Source: JBOHRE01 sp050732635
GTDB lineage: Bacteria > Gemmatimonadota > Gemmatimonadetes > Longimicrobiales > RSA9
Length of the DNA stretch: 26,529 nucleotides
Direction of reading: 5' to 3'
Assembly: GCA_050732635.1 (NCBI GenBank)
Contig: JBOHRE010000045.1
Span: forward strand, 1 to 26,529
Shown here: piece by piece, positions 8,295-15,936 of the stretch
Layout of the letters: every line of letters starts with the position of its first letter
How positions within the stretch are numbered: the first letter of the stretch is position 1
Program-made: the position numbers and the translations under genes
Notes under the pieces: model-generated
Seen by the model: only the letters and a program-made list of their open reading frames with translations
Told to the model about the DNA's origin: nothing
Database searches by the model: none

Positions 8295-8601
8295 CGCCGT
8301 CCTCGCGCAGTCGCAACGCCGCGCGCGTGCGCTTGGCCGCGTCGAGCGCGATCTCCAGCTCGGTGACCACGTAGCGTGCGCGTTTGGCGCGCTCGGCGCG
8401 CGCCAGCTCCTCGCGCTCCAGCTCCGCGACCGCGGCGACCGCATGGCACGCATGGCGCGCCACCTCCCACAGCCGCTGGTGCTCGGTGGGCGCGCTCGAT
8501 TCGTGTACCCGACCGTCCGCTTCCTCGGCGAGCCGGCGCGCCAGGTCCCGGATCTGATCCGTCGCCAGCGCCATTTCCGTCTTCTCTCGACGTGTCGACA
8601 C
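8284..8601 (-). CDS. Small helical protein of unknown function
   Basis: A 105-aa charged, Ala/Arg/Glu-rich protein predicted to be mostly helix, with no signal peptide or recognised motif. It carries a single Cys and several His ('RHACHAV'). The GTG at 8601 is chosen because GAGGAGG ends 5 nt upstream; an ATG nine codons later is possible. Its 3' end overlaps the start of the exported repeat protein by 11 nt, so the two are a coupled pair. The POT transporter lies 32 nt upstream on the same strand and may share the transcript. Confidence 0.7.
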   Translation of the reverse strand: MSTRREKTEMALATDQIRDLARRLAEEADGRVHESSAPTEHQRLWEVARHACHAVAAVAELEREELARAERAKRARYVVTELEIALDAAKRTRAALRLREDGDVE

Positions 8602-8633
8602 TGCACCCTCCTCTGTGATGCCGCTGCGCTCGG

Positions 8634-10385
8634 CTACTGAACTCCCGCCATGAGACGCTTGACCGCCGGGCTCGCGACCAGCGCGACCAGCCCCGCACCG
8701 CCGGTGAACAGCGCCACGCTCCAGAAGAGCTGCTGCGGCGGCAGGATCTCGAGCCTGCCGGCGACTAGGCCGGCGAACAGGTTGCCGAGCGCCGTAGCGA
8801 TGAACCATACGCCCATCATCTGACCCACGCGACCCGCCGGCGCGAGCTTCGTCATCGATGAGAGGCCGACCGGCGAGAGCGCGAGCTCACCGCAGGTGTG
8901 CAGGAAGTACGTCACGATCAGCCAGGCCATCGAAACGCGTGCCACATCGGTCGCCTGCGCCGCGCCCCACGCCAGCACGAAGAATCCCGCCGCCAGGCCC
9001 AGGACGCCGAGCGCGAACTTGACGGGCGTGGAGGGATTGGTGCGCCTGGACGCGAGCCAGGTCCACAGCCAGCCGAACACGGGCGCGAGCACGATGATGA
9101 AGAACGGGTTGACGTTCTGCAGCCAGGTGGCCGGCATCTCCCAGCCGCCGATGTTGCGGTCGGTGAGGTCGCGCGCGAACAGGTTCATCGAGGAGCCGGC
9201 CTGCTCGAACCCCGACCAGAACACCGCCGCCAACAGGAACAGCCAGAAGATGACCATGAGCCGCTTGCGATCGATCGACACCTCCTTCCGCCGTGCGGCG
9301 AGCAGTCCGAGGTTGAGCGCGATGAAGAGGCCCAGTGTGGCGACGATCGCCCATTGCCCGCCGAGCGTCGCGTTGCCCGCCTGCGGCGCCAGCACGGCGC
9401 TCAGCACGAGGAACAGCGCCAGCAGCGCGGCCGCCCACTTCACGTCGAAAATGAGCCACGCGAAGAAGAGGATGGTCAGGAGCAAGATGCCGTAGCCGAG
9501 CCAGGTCGCGAAGGTCTCGAGGCCGAGCGCGAATACGCCCGTGGTGGCCAGCACCACGAACAGCGTCGCCACGGCGGCGACCGCGCCGGCGATCAGATAG
9601 AAGCGCGTCGCGCGCCGGCGCACCACCTCGGCGGTTTCGCCCGTCGCCAGTCTGCCGGCTTCGCCCAGGTGCCGGTCTCCCAGCCGGTACTGGATCAGGC
9701 CGAGCACCATGCCGAAGCCCGCCGCCGAGAAGCCCCAATGCCAGTTCACCCGTTCGCCGAGCGTGCCGCACACGAACGGGCCCAGCACCGCGCCCAGGTT
9801 GATCCCCATGTAGAAGATCGAGAAGGCCGCGTCCCGCCTCGCGCCCCACTCCGCCGCCGCCGCCGCCGCCTGGCTCTCCGGCCGCGGGTAGAACTCGCCG
9901 ACCATCGTGCTCACGTTCGGCTTCAGCAGCCCCGTACCGATGACGATGAACAGCAGGCCGAGATAGAACGTGATCGTGTCGGGCAGACCGATCAGTGGAC
10001 CGGCCAGCGTGAAATGCCCCAGCGCGATGATGCAGCCGCCGACGAACACCGACTTGCGCTGCCCCCAGAGGTTGTCCGCCACCCAGCCGCCCGGCAGCGC
10101 CAGCAGGTACACCATCGACGTGTACAGACCGTAGATCGCGCCCGCTCGCCCCGCGTCGAAACCCAGCCCCGGATTCGCGCCCGCCACCGCTGCCGTCATG
10201 AACAGGATCAGCAGCGCCCGCATGCCGTAGTAGCTGAAACGCTCCCACATCTCGGTGAAGAACAGCACCTGCAACCCGCGCGGGTGCCCGAAGAACGAGC
10301 GGTCCAACGCCACCGCGCCCGCACCCGCGACCGGCACCGTCTCCGGGCCGCCGCTCGTGAGCTCCGACCTCGGATCCTTCACCAT
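8634..10385 (-). CDS. POT/PTR2-family proton-dependent oligopeptide transporter
   Basis: A 583-aa major-facilitator protein of the proton-coupled oligopeptide transporter (POT) family, importing di- and tripeptides across the inner membrane. The first helix carries the diagnostic ExxER motif (E45-M-W-E48-R49) followed by 'FSYYGMRALL'. The PTR2 signature region 'FYMGINLGAVLGPFVCG' follows later. Hydrophobic segments along the whole length fit 12-14 helices. The ATG at 10385 has AAGGAGG nine nt upstream. It is divergent from the sigma54 activator over a 193-bp spacer. No substrate-specific residues beyond the motif were assessed. Confidence 0.95.
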   Translation of the reverse strand: MVKDPRSELTSGGPETVPVAGAGAVALDRSFFGHPRGLQVLFFTEMWERFSYYGMRALLILFMTAAVAGANPGLGFDAGRAGAIYGLYTSMVYLLALPGGWVADNLWGQRKSVFVGGCIIALGHFTLAGPLIGLPDTITFYLGLLFIVIGTGLLKPNVSTMVGEFYPRPESQAAAAAAEWGARRDAAFSIFYMGINLGAVLGPFVCGTLGERVNWHWGFSAAGFGMVLGLIQYRLGDRHLGEAGRLATGETAEVVRRRATRFYLIAGAVAAVATLFVVLATTGVFALGLETFATWLGYGILLLTILFFAWLIFDVKWAAALLALFLVLSAVLAPQAGNATLGGQWAIVATLGLFIALNLGLLAARRKEVSIDRKRLMVIFWLFLLAAVFWSGFEQAGSSMNLFARDLTDRNIGGWEMPATWLQNVNPFFIIVLAPVFGWLWTWLASRRTNPSTPVKFALGVLGLAAGFFVLAWGAAQATDVARVSMAWLIVTYFLHTCGELALSPVGLSSMTKLAPAGRVGQMMGVWFIATALGNLFAGLVAGRLEILPPQQLFWSVALFTGGAGLVALVASPAVKRLMAGVQ

Positions 10386-10578
10386 TCCCGTGTGCCTCCT
10401 TGGCTTCGGGGCCTCCAGCGCCGTGCGCCGCCGCCCGGCGCCGCTACAGAAGCCGCGAATCTACAGGCGAGCGGGACCCCCGGCCAAGCGCCGCAGCACT
10501 GCGCGCGCCCGACCCCTGCCGCGCGGCTGGCCGATCCAACTATGGCCGGGCCCGCCGCCACACCGCACTCTCGCCCGC

Positions 10579-11685
10579 ATGAGCGTGACGCACCTCATGA
10601 CGACAGCGCCGCGGCGCGACGCCGGACTCGAGCGGCTGCTCGGATCCGAGGACAGCCTGCGGGGCGTGCGCGCGTTCGTGCGCCGCGCCGCGGCCGTCGA
10701 TGCACCGGTGCTGATCACCGGCGAGACCGGGACCGGCAAAGGGCTGGTCGCGCGGGCGATCCACGAGCTGTCGGCGCGGGCCTCGAGGCGGTTCGTGGCG
10801 GTGAACTGCGCGGGCGTGCCCGAGGGATTGTTCGAGAGCGCCTTCTTAGGCCACGCGCGGGGTGCGTTCACGGGCGCACAGCAGCAGCACGCCGGCTACT
10901 TCGAGCAGGCCGACGGCGGCACGCTGTTCCTGGACGAGATCGCCGAGATGGGACCGCCGCTGCAAGCGAAGCTGCTGACCTCCGTCGAGGATGGCGAGCT
11001 GCGCCGGCTCGGCAGCGAACGGCTGGTGCGCTTCGATGCGCGACTGCTCGCCGCCACCGCGGCCGACCTGGGCCGCGCGGTCCGCGAGGGACGCTTTCGG
11101 CCGGACCTGTACCATCGGCTTCTCGTGCTGTCCCTGCGCCTGCCGCCGTTGCGTGAGCGGGCCGATGACGTGCTCGTGCTGGCCGAGCACTTCCTACGCC
11201 GCTTCGGGCTGCGCTACCAGCAACCCGCGCGCGGCTTCGAGACCGCCGCACTGCGCCGCCTGCGCGAGCACACTTGGCCCGGCAACGTGCGCGAGCTGGC
11301 CCATGCAATCGAGGCGGCGGTGCTCGCCTGCGACGTCGCCCGGATCCGCCTGCGCGATCTCCCCGAGCACGTGCTCCGTCCCCGCACTGCCGTCTCGCCC
11401 GTCCGCGAGCCCGCGCCCGACGCGGGCGACGCCGGCAGCGCCATGCCCGGCGCGCGCTCCCGCTACTCCTTCTTCGGTTCTCCCGGCGCTGAACGCGACG
11501 CGATTCTCGACGCGCTACGCCGCTGCCGCGGCAACCGCACGCGCGCGGCCGCTCGGCTCGGCATGTCGCGCAACACGCTGCGCCAGAAGTTGCTCACGCT
11601 CGGCATCGACTCGCCGACGACCGGCCCGGCGCACGCCAGCGAGCGCGCCGAGCCCGACAGCGACAGCGGCGCCGCCGTCGATTGA
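10579..11685 (+). CDS. Sigma54-dependent activator lacking a sensor domain
   Basis: A 368-aa enhancer-binding protein. The AAA+ domain starts almost at the N-terminus: Walker A GETGTGK (48-54), the sigma54-contacting GAFTGA loop (95-100), Walker B LFLDE (116-120) and a downstream 'WPGNVREL' motif. A Pro/Ala linker leads to a Fis-type helix-turn-helix ('RTRAAARLGMSRNTLRQKL', about 325-345). It is intact for opening sigma54 promoters but has only about 25 residues before the AAA+ core, so, as in PspF, control must come from a partner or from expression level. The ATG at 10579 was chosen because upstream codons are non-homologous; M7 is an alternative. It is divergent from the peptide transporter and 200 bp before the peptide cassette. 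Confidence 0.92.
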   Translation: MSVTHLMTTAPRRDAGLERLLGSEDSLRGVRAFVRRAAAVDAPVLITGETGTGKGLVARAIHELSARASRRFVAVNCAGVPEGLFESAFLGHARGAFTGAQQQHAGYFEQADGGTLFLDEIAEMGPPLQAKLLTSVEDGELRRLGSERLVRFDARLLAATAADLGRAVREGRFRPDLYHRLLVLSLRLPPLRERADDVLVLAEHFLRRFGLRYQQPARGFETAALRRLREHTWPGNVRELAHAIEAAVLACDVARIRLRDLPEHVLRPRTAVSPVREPAPDAGDAGSAMPGARSRYSFFGSPGAERDAILDALRRCRGNRTRAAARLGMSRNTLRQKLLTLGIDSPTTGPAHASERAEPDSDSGAAVD

Positions 11686-11837
11686 GCGGATGCGTCCGCT
11701 TCCTCGCGCCGGCTGCGCGAAACCGTCGCCTGCGCCCATTTCGCAACTCGTTGCAGGACACCGCGTTAGCTGATCATGCCAGCGGCACCCGAACTGCCCT
11801 CCGAGCGCGACGGCGGCGCCCCCGTCACCGCTCCCGG

Positions 11838-11857
11838 ACGCGCCATTCCTGGCGCGT
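11838..11857. other. 8-bp perfect stem-loop before peptide cassette
   Basis: ACGCGCCA-TTCC-TGGCGCGT is a perfect 8-bp stem with a 4-nt loop, 28 nt before the small peptide gene and about 150 nt after the activator stop. There is no T-run after it, so it is a weak terminator candidate. It may be an mRNA structure or protein site controlling the cassette. Confidence 0.4.
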
Positions 11858-11885
11858 GCCACCGACTCAATGAGAGGAGGGCTCG

Positions 11886-12080
11886 ATGATGAGGAAGACA
11901 CTGCTCACGCTGACGCTGGCGCTGGTCCTGGGGATCGGTGTGGCGGCGCCTGCGCCGGTTACCGCGCAGTCGCGCGCGTGTCTCGAATCGTGCGATGAGG
12001 ATTTCCCGGGCACGGGGCATATCGAGACATCCATGCGCGGCTGGTGCTACATCATTCGCTGCGTGCTGATGCCGGATTGA
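11886..12080 (+). CDS. Short exported cysteine-containing peptide
   Basis: A 64-aa peptide with a textbook Sec signal: Arg-Lys, a hydrophobic core to about residue 20, then an Ala-rich 'APVTAQS' cleavage region near 27-28. The predicted mature tail of about 36 residues has four cysteines, C32-x3-C36 and C54-x4-C59, compatible with two disulfides. AGGAGG ends 5 nt before the ATG; a second ATG follows directly and could be used. The next gene is a lipoprotein beta-propeller, then an ABC membrane/ATPase pair. This resembles the pairing of short leader peptides with six-bladed propellers in Bacteroidota (NVEALA-type), but that is an analogy from memory. The protein has no recognised family here. 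Confidence 0.8.
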   Translation: MMRKTLLTLTLALVLGIGVAAPAPVTAQSRACLESCDEDFPGTGHIETSMRGWCYIIRCVLMPD

Positions 12081-12173
12081 TGCTCGTTGGAGGCGTGCTC
12101 CGTCACCGGAGTGCGTCGTAGCTCGTCGGCGGCGGGGGCGTCACCGGTGCTCGAGCGTAAGGGAGGAATGCTG

Positions 12174-13184
12174 ATGAGATGTCCGGCTGTGCTGATCGCC
12201 TGGATCGCGGTCAGCGCGTGCGATGGCTCGGCCCCGCGGCTGACGGAGCTGAGTGCGGTCGAGCCGGTCGACGGCGGCGGCTTCCCGGGGCTGTTGAATC
12301 CCGGTGCGATCACGGTCGACCAGGTGGGACGCGTGCACGTGGGGGACAACGGGGATCGCCAGATCAAGACGTTCGATGCCGAGGGCCGGCCGCTTGCGGC
12401 GCGTGGCGGCACGGGTTCGGGACCGGGCGAGTTCCGGTCCATCCAGGGACTCGTCGCGGTCGCCGGGCACCTGGTCGTGCTGGACCCGCTGCTGGACCGA
12501 CTGGTGACGTTCGACAGCCTCGGCGTCGCGACGCTGCTGCCACGGCCCGAAGCCGTCGACTTCATCGGCGCGGCCGGGCCCGATGCGTTCCTGCTCGCAA
12601 ACAGCGCGCTCTGGGCGCTGCGTGCCGGCGCTGCACCGCTGCTGCTGCGGCTGGGGCTGGACGGCCGCGTGCGCAGTGAGATCGGCCGCCGTCGCGCGGC
12701 CGCCAATCCGTTCGTCGGCCACATTCGAAACTTCGCGATCGCGGCCGGCACCGCCGATGGCGCGCTGCTCTGGGTCGCGTTCCTCAACGACACAACGCTG
12801 TTGCGGCACTCGGTCGCGACCGGCGCGTGGGCCGAGGTGAGCCGGCCGGCGCCGTTCGCGTTCCGCCGTCTCGCCGACGACTTCAGGCCGTCGGCCACGT
12901 CGCTCGCGCCGGGCCGCCGGAGCGCGCCGCCGTTCGACGCGGTGACGCTCGACATCGCGGTCGACGCGCGTGGCACCGCGTACGTGCTGACCGCGCTCGA
13001 ACCGGCGGGTGGAGAAGCCACGACGGTCGCAGTCGACATCGCGGCAGCGGATGATCGCGCGATTCGGCGCTACCTCGTCAGCACGAATGCGACCCGCATC
13101 GGCGTCTCGCCCGACGGCGGTCGGCTCTATCTGCTCGACGCGACCACCGGCATGGTGCGCACATTCGCGCTTCCCGGACGTTGA
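12174..13184 (+). CDS. Lipoprotein six-bladed beta-propeller protein
   Basis: A 336-aa exported protein. The signal peptide ends at lipobox V13-S-A-C16. The body is a beta-propeller: 'GAITVDQVGRVHVGD' followed by 'GRPLAARGGTGSGPGEF' (G78-F87) is the typical blade signature of 6-bladed NHL-like proteins, and C-terminal blades show 'DIAVDARGTAYVL' and 'RIGVSPDGGRLYLLD'. It is probably a lipid-anchored binding protein; no catalytic site is visible. The ATG at 12174 is chosen because GGGAGG sits 7 nt upstream; the ATG at 12168 is too close to it. The stop shares a base with the next gene's ATG (TGATG), so expression is coupled. Confidence 0.86.
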   Translation: MRCPAVLIAWIAVSACDGSAPRLTELSAVEPVDGGGFPGLLNPGAITVDQVGRVHVGDNGDRQIKTFDAEGRPLAARGGTGSGPGEFRSIQGLVAVAGHLVVLDPLLDRLVTFDSLGVATLLPRPEAVDFIGAAGPDAFLLANSALWALRAGAAPLLLRLGLDGRVRSEIGRRRAAANPFVGHIRNFAIAAGTADGALLWVAFLNDTTLLRHSVATGAWAEVSRPAPFAFRRLADDFRPSATSLAPGRRSAPPFDAVTLDIAVDARGTAYVLTALEPAGGEATTVAVDIAAADDRAIRRYLVSTNATRIGVSPDGGRLYLLDATTGMVRTFALPGR

Positions 13185-13942
13185 TGCAGGCACTGCCTCC
13201 GGCGCCGCTGCCGGCGCGCCGTCGGCTGACCATCGTGCGTACGCTGGCGCACGGCTACCTGTTGGACTGGCGTCGCACCCGCGCTCCGCTGCTCTGGCTG
13301 ATCTTCCTGGCCGTGTCGGCCTGGGCCGACCGGGCGCTCGGGAGCGGAATCGGGCCAGGCAGCGCCACCGTCACGTTCCCGACCGCGGCCGTGCTCGGAC
13401 TGTTGGCCGGGCATACCTTCGCTTCGCGCTGGCGCGCCGCCGGCACGGTGCGGCTGGTGCTGCTGCAGGCCGCACGGCCGATCGATGTCGCCTGCGGCTG
13501 GTGGGCCGGCGCCTGCGTCGCACTGGCTGGCGCCGGTGCCGTCTTTTCCGTCTACATCGCGCTGCGTGCCGGCCCGACAGCGGCGCTCGGCGCCGCCGGC
13601 TTCGCGCTGCTCGGGGCGCTCGGCATCGCCGCCTTCGCGCAGGCCATCGCGCTCGCGCTGCCGCGCGATGCGGCCGCGGTGCTGGGCATCCTGCTGGTCG
13701 TCTGGGGCCTCGGCCCGCCGGAACGGTTCATTCCGGTCGGGTCGCCAGCCTGGCTCGGCTCGGTCATCGCCGCGGTCGGCTGGCTGTTGCCGACCGCGCA
13801 TGGCGCCGCCGAGGCGTTCGTCGGCGTCGCGCGCTGGCTGCGCGTCGCGTCCGCTGCCAGCCACATCGCGCTGGGGCTGCTGCTGGCCGCCTGGATCCTG
13901 GCGCGCCCCGCTGCGCGCGCGCGCACGGGCGCTCAGGAATGA
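13184..13942 (+). CDS. Probable ABC-2-type membrane subunit
   Basis: A 252-aa integral membrane protein with about six hydrophobic segments (roughly 37-50, 65-80, 105-125, 130-175, 185-205, 225-243) and a basic N-terminus. It has no motif that names a substrate. Its role as an ABC permease is inferred from the position: the ATG overlaps the propeller stop by one base, and its own stop overlaps the ATPase ATG as ATGA. It resembles ABC-2 exporters of the kind paired with single ATPases, though similarity is only by topology. Confidence 0.75.
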   Translation: MQALPPAPLPARRRLTIVRTLAHGYLLDWRRTRAPLLWLIFLAVSAWADRALGSGIGPGSATVTFPTAAVLGLLAGHTFASRWRAAGTVRLVLLQAARPIDVACGWWAGACVALAGAGAVFSVYIALRAGPTAALGAAGFALLGALGIAAFAQAIALALPRDAAAVLGILLVVWGLGPPERFIPVGSPAWLGSVIAAVGWLLPTAHGAAEAFVGVARWLRVASAASHIALGLLLAAWILARPAARARTGAQE

Positions 13943-14703
13943 GCGACATGACCGACGCCACGCTCCGCATCACGGCCGCGGATGTCGTCTATGGCCGCGG
14001 CGCGCGCGCCATCCACGCGCTGCGCGGCATCACCGCCTCGCTGGAGCCGGGCACGATCGTGGGGCTGATCGGCGTGAACGGCGCCGGCAAGACCACGTTG
14101 CTCGAGCTGCTCGCCGGCGCACAGGTGCCAACGGCAGGGACAGTGCACTGGTTCGGCTCGTCACGTCCCGCCGCCGCGGTGCGCGCTCGGCTGGGCTTCT
14201 GTCCGGACGTGCCCGCACTGCCCCCGACCTTTACCGTGCAGGAGGCGCTGCGCTTCTTCGGCGGCCTGCGCGGCCTGTATGGCCCTGCGCTGGACACCGC
14301 GCTCGCCCGGTCGATCGAGCGGCTGGAGCTCGGTCCGATCCTGCACCGAAGCGTTCGCGCACTGTCGCGCGGCAATCTGGTGCGCACCGGCGTCGCGCAG
14401 GCACTGCTCGGAGGTCCGGCCGCGCTGCTGCTCGACGAGAGCTTCGCGCCGCTCGATCCGGTGCTGCAGGTGCGGCTGCGAGACGTGCTGTCCGCCGAAG
14501 CACGACGGGGAGCGGCCGTGCTGGTCTCGTCGCATCAGCTCCAGCAGGTCGCCACCATCGCCGACAGCATCTGGGTGCTGCACGACGGCGAGCTCATCCG
14601 GGTGCTCCGGTCGGGCGATTGGGATCGGGCGGCGACGCTCGAGGCGATCTTGCTCGAGGCCCGGCGTGACGCCGCAGGTGGCGCCCGGCCTCCTCAGCCC
14701 TGA
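13939..14703 (+). CDS. ABC transporter ATP-binding protein
   Basis: A 254-aa ABC ATPase. Walker A is GVNGAGKTT (K51), the signature loop is LSRGN (142-146), Walker B is LLLDE (D166, E167), the D-loop is 'APLDP' and the switch His is H199 in 'VSSHQ'. The signature resembles the LSKGN form of ABC-2 exporters, with Arg for Lys. The Q-loop position reads 'GFCPD', with Asp where Gln or Glu is usual. The start overlaps the permease stop by ATGA. It most likely powers export through the preceding membrane protein. Its last 10 nt overlap the opposite-strand GAF gene. Confidence 0.93.
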   Translation: MSDMTDATLRITAADVVYGRGARAIHALRGITASLEPGTIVGLIGVNGAGKTTLLELLAGAQVPTAGTVHWFGSSRPAAAVRARLGFCPDVPALPPTFTVQEALRFFGGLRGLYGPALDTALARSIERLELGPILHRSVRALSRGNLVRTGVAQALLGGPAALLLDESFAPLDPVLQVRLRDVLSAEARRGAAVLVSSHQLQQVATIADSIWVLHDGELIRVLRSGDWDRAATLEAILLEARRDAAGGARPPQP

Positions 14704-15254
14704 CCGGAGGGCGAAGGTGGCGGCGAGCGGTCCGACAGCTCGGTCCACGCCCGCGCCAGCGCGTCGACGCCGGCCTCCAGGACGAGGCGGCGATCCCGCG
14801 CGAGGTGCCGCGCCTCGGTGAAGTAGAGCGTCACCGCGCCCGGCGTTGAACCATGCGTGCGCAGTGGTAGTGACAGCAGTCCGTGGTAGCCGAGCTCGCG
14901 GGCCGGCTGCCACCAGTCGTTCAGCGCGGGATCGGCGAATACGTTCGCCACCTCGACCGGCCGACCTTCCGCAACCGCGCGGCCGGTCGGACCGCGACCC
15001 ACCCGCAACCGCAAGGAGCCCAGGTAGCGCGCCGCGGCCTGCGGCCAGTTCGATGCGCAGGCGAGACGCAGCAGGCCGGTGTCATCCGGGTCCCGCACGA
15101 AGACCGAGCCGAAGCTCGCGTCGCTCGCGCGCACCAGCACCTGCAACCCGCGTCGGAACAGCTCGACCACCGAGTCGGCCTGCTCACCGGCCAGGCGGAG
15201 CGCGTCGATGACATGTTGCGCCTCCGCGTCCGGCCGCTCGTTGGACGAGTTCAT
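14694..15254 (-). CDS. GAF-domain protein
   Basis: A 186-aa single-domain GAF protein spanning about residues 30-165. It shows the 'VGRGPTGRAVAEGRPVEV' strand-loop and 'LGYHGLLSLPLR' block typical of GAF sensors. There is no kinase, cyclase or HTH part, so it may sense a ligand and act on a partner. The ATG at 15254 has only a weak upstream GGAAG and the frame is open further upstream, where the sequence reads as non-coding. The gene is convergent with the ABC ATPase and overlaps it by 10 bp. Confidence 0.83.
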   Translation of the reverse strand: MNSSNERPDAEAQHVIDALRLAGEQADSVVELFRRGLQVLVRASDASFGSVFVRDPDDTGLLRLACASNWPQAAARYLGSLRLRVGRGPTGRAVAEGRPVEVANVFADPALNDWWQPARELGYHGLLSLPLRTHGSTPGAVTLYFTEARHLARDRRLVLEAGVDALARAWTELSDRSPPPSPSGQG

Positions 15255-15350
15255 CGCAGGTTCATCGGACTTCCGAGCGGCACGATTCGGGCCGTGATTC
15301 GCCGCGCCGCGACGCGATATTTTGCAGGTGAAACGACACGGACCCATCCC

Positions 15351-15379
15351 TTGACGCGATCGGAGCAGCGCTCTAGTGT
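15351..15379 (+). promoter_or_regulatory. Strong sigma70-type promoter for the HU gene
   Basis: TTGACG (15351-15356) and TAGTGT (15374-15379) are separated by exactly 17 bp, a near-consensus housekeeping promoter. It lies in the 304-bp divergent spacer between the GAF gene and HU. Start of transcription would be near 15386, giving HU a leader of about 170 nt that overlaps a 54-codon open frame. Confidence 0.75.
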
Positions 15380-15389
15380 ACGGGCGACC

Positions 15390-15554
15390 GTGAGCCGGGC
15401 AGCGAAGAAACACCAACGTTCGTGCGGGTTCCCGCAGCGCGCCAAGTTGCCGGCGGCACGTGCGGTGCCGCAAGAGAGATCGGTCGGATCGCCCGCGATT
15501 GCGCGATACGACGACACAGAGGGCCGCCTTTACATCCACCTCGGCGAGGAGTAA
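15390..15554 (+). CDS. Possible 54-aa leader ORF upstream of HU
   Basis: A GTG-started frame of 54 codons begins about 10 nt after the -10 box of the HU promoter, close to the expected transcription start, and ends 4 nt before the HU ATG. The product is basic at the N-terminus with an acidic 'YDDTEGRLYIHLGEE' tail and resembles no family I know. The HU Shine-Dalgarno (GAGGAG) lies inside its last codons, so its translation would couple to HU. It may equally be an untranslated leader. Confidence 0.35.
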   Translation: MSRAAKKHQRSCGFPQRAKLPAARAVPQERSVGSPAIARYDDTEGRLYIHLGEE

Positions 15555-15558
15555 CGCG

Positions 15559-15840
15559 ATGAACAAGTCGGAGTTGGTCCAAGCGCTTTCGACCCGCGCG
15601 AGTCTCACGAAGTCCGATGCCCAGAAGGCGATCGACTCGCTCTTCGGCTCGAAGGGTATCATTCCGCAGGCGATCAAGAAGGGCGATCGCGTGCAGATCA
15701 CGGGCTTTGGCACGTTCGAGACGCGGCGGCGCAAGGCGCGCATGGGTCGCAACCCCAGGACGGGCAAGGAAATCAAGATTGGCCCGTCGACCAGCCCCTC
15801 GTTCCGCGCCGGCAAAGCGCTCAAGGACTTCGTGCGCTGA
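15559..15840 (+). CDS. HU/IHF-family DNA-binding protein
   Basis: A 93-aa histone-like nucleoid protein. It has the family's N-terminal dimerisation helices ('MNKSELVQAL') and the DNA-binding arm 'GFGTFETRRRKARMGRNPRT' followed by 'GKEIKI'. Length and the arm Pro (NPRTG) are standard. It would bend and compact DNA as a dimer. GAGGAG sits 7 nt before the ATG. A strong promoter precedes it and a perfect 14-bp hairpin follows, so it is its own transcription unit. HU and IHF subunits cannot be told apart confidently from this sequence, though HU is likelier. Confidence 0.95.
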   Translation: MNKSELVQALSTRASLTKSDAQKAIDSLFGSKGIIPQAIKKGDRVQITGFGTFETRRRKARMGRNPRTGKEIKIGPSTSPSFRAGKALKDFVR

Positions 15841-15863
15841 GCTACGCCTTCGTGCGATGATGC

Positions 15864-15896
15864 TCGAGCCACGCGGCTGCGCGCCGCGTGGCTCGA
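15864..15896. terminator. Perfect 14-bp hairpin after HU, likely bidirectional
   Basis: TCGAGCCACGCGGC pairs perfectly with GCCGCGTGGCTCGA around a 5-nt TGCGC loop, 24 nt after the HU stop and 40 nt before the end of the converging helicase-like gene. The T-tract is poor (TTCAT), so termination may be weak or Rho-aided, but its position between convergent genes fits a shared terminator. Confidence 0.75.
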
Positions 15897-15936
15897 TTCA
15901 TGTCAGACCCCGGCGCGAGCGGCGGCTGCGGGCGGC

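Noticed and set aside
8898..11156. A 752-codon plus-strand open frame antisense to the POT transporter
   Set aside because: The opposite strand encodes a full POT transporter with all motifs, and the tail runs through the activator gene in another frame. It is a shadow frame.
11838..11857. Stem-loop as a terminator of the sigma54 activator
   Set aside because: There is no T-run after the stem and it lies about 150 nt after the stop, right before the next ribosome-binding site. Kept only as an unassigned structure.
14362..14376. LSRGN in the ABC ATPase as a dead signature loop
   Set aside because: LSKGN/LSKGM-type signatures are normal in ABC-2 exporters, Arg for Lys is conservative, and Walker A, Walker B and the switch His are intact.
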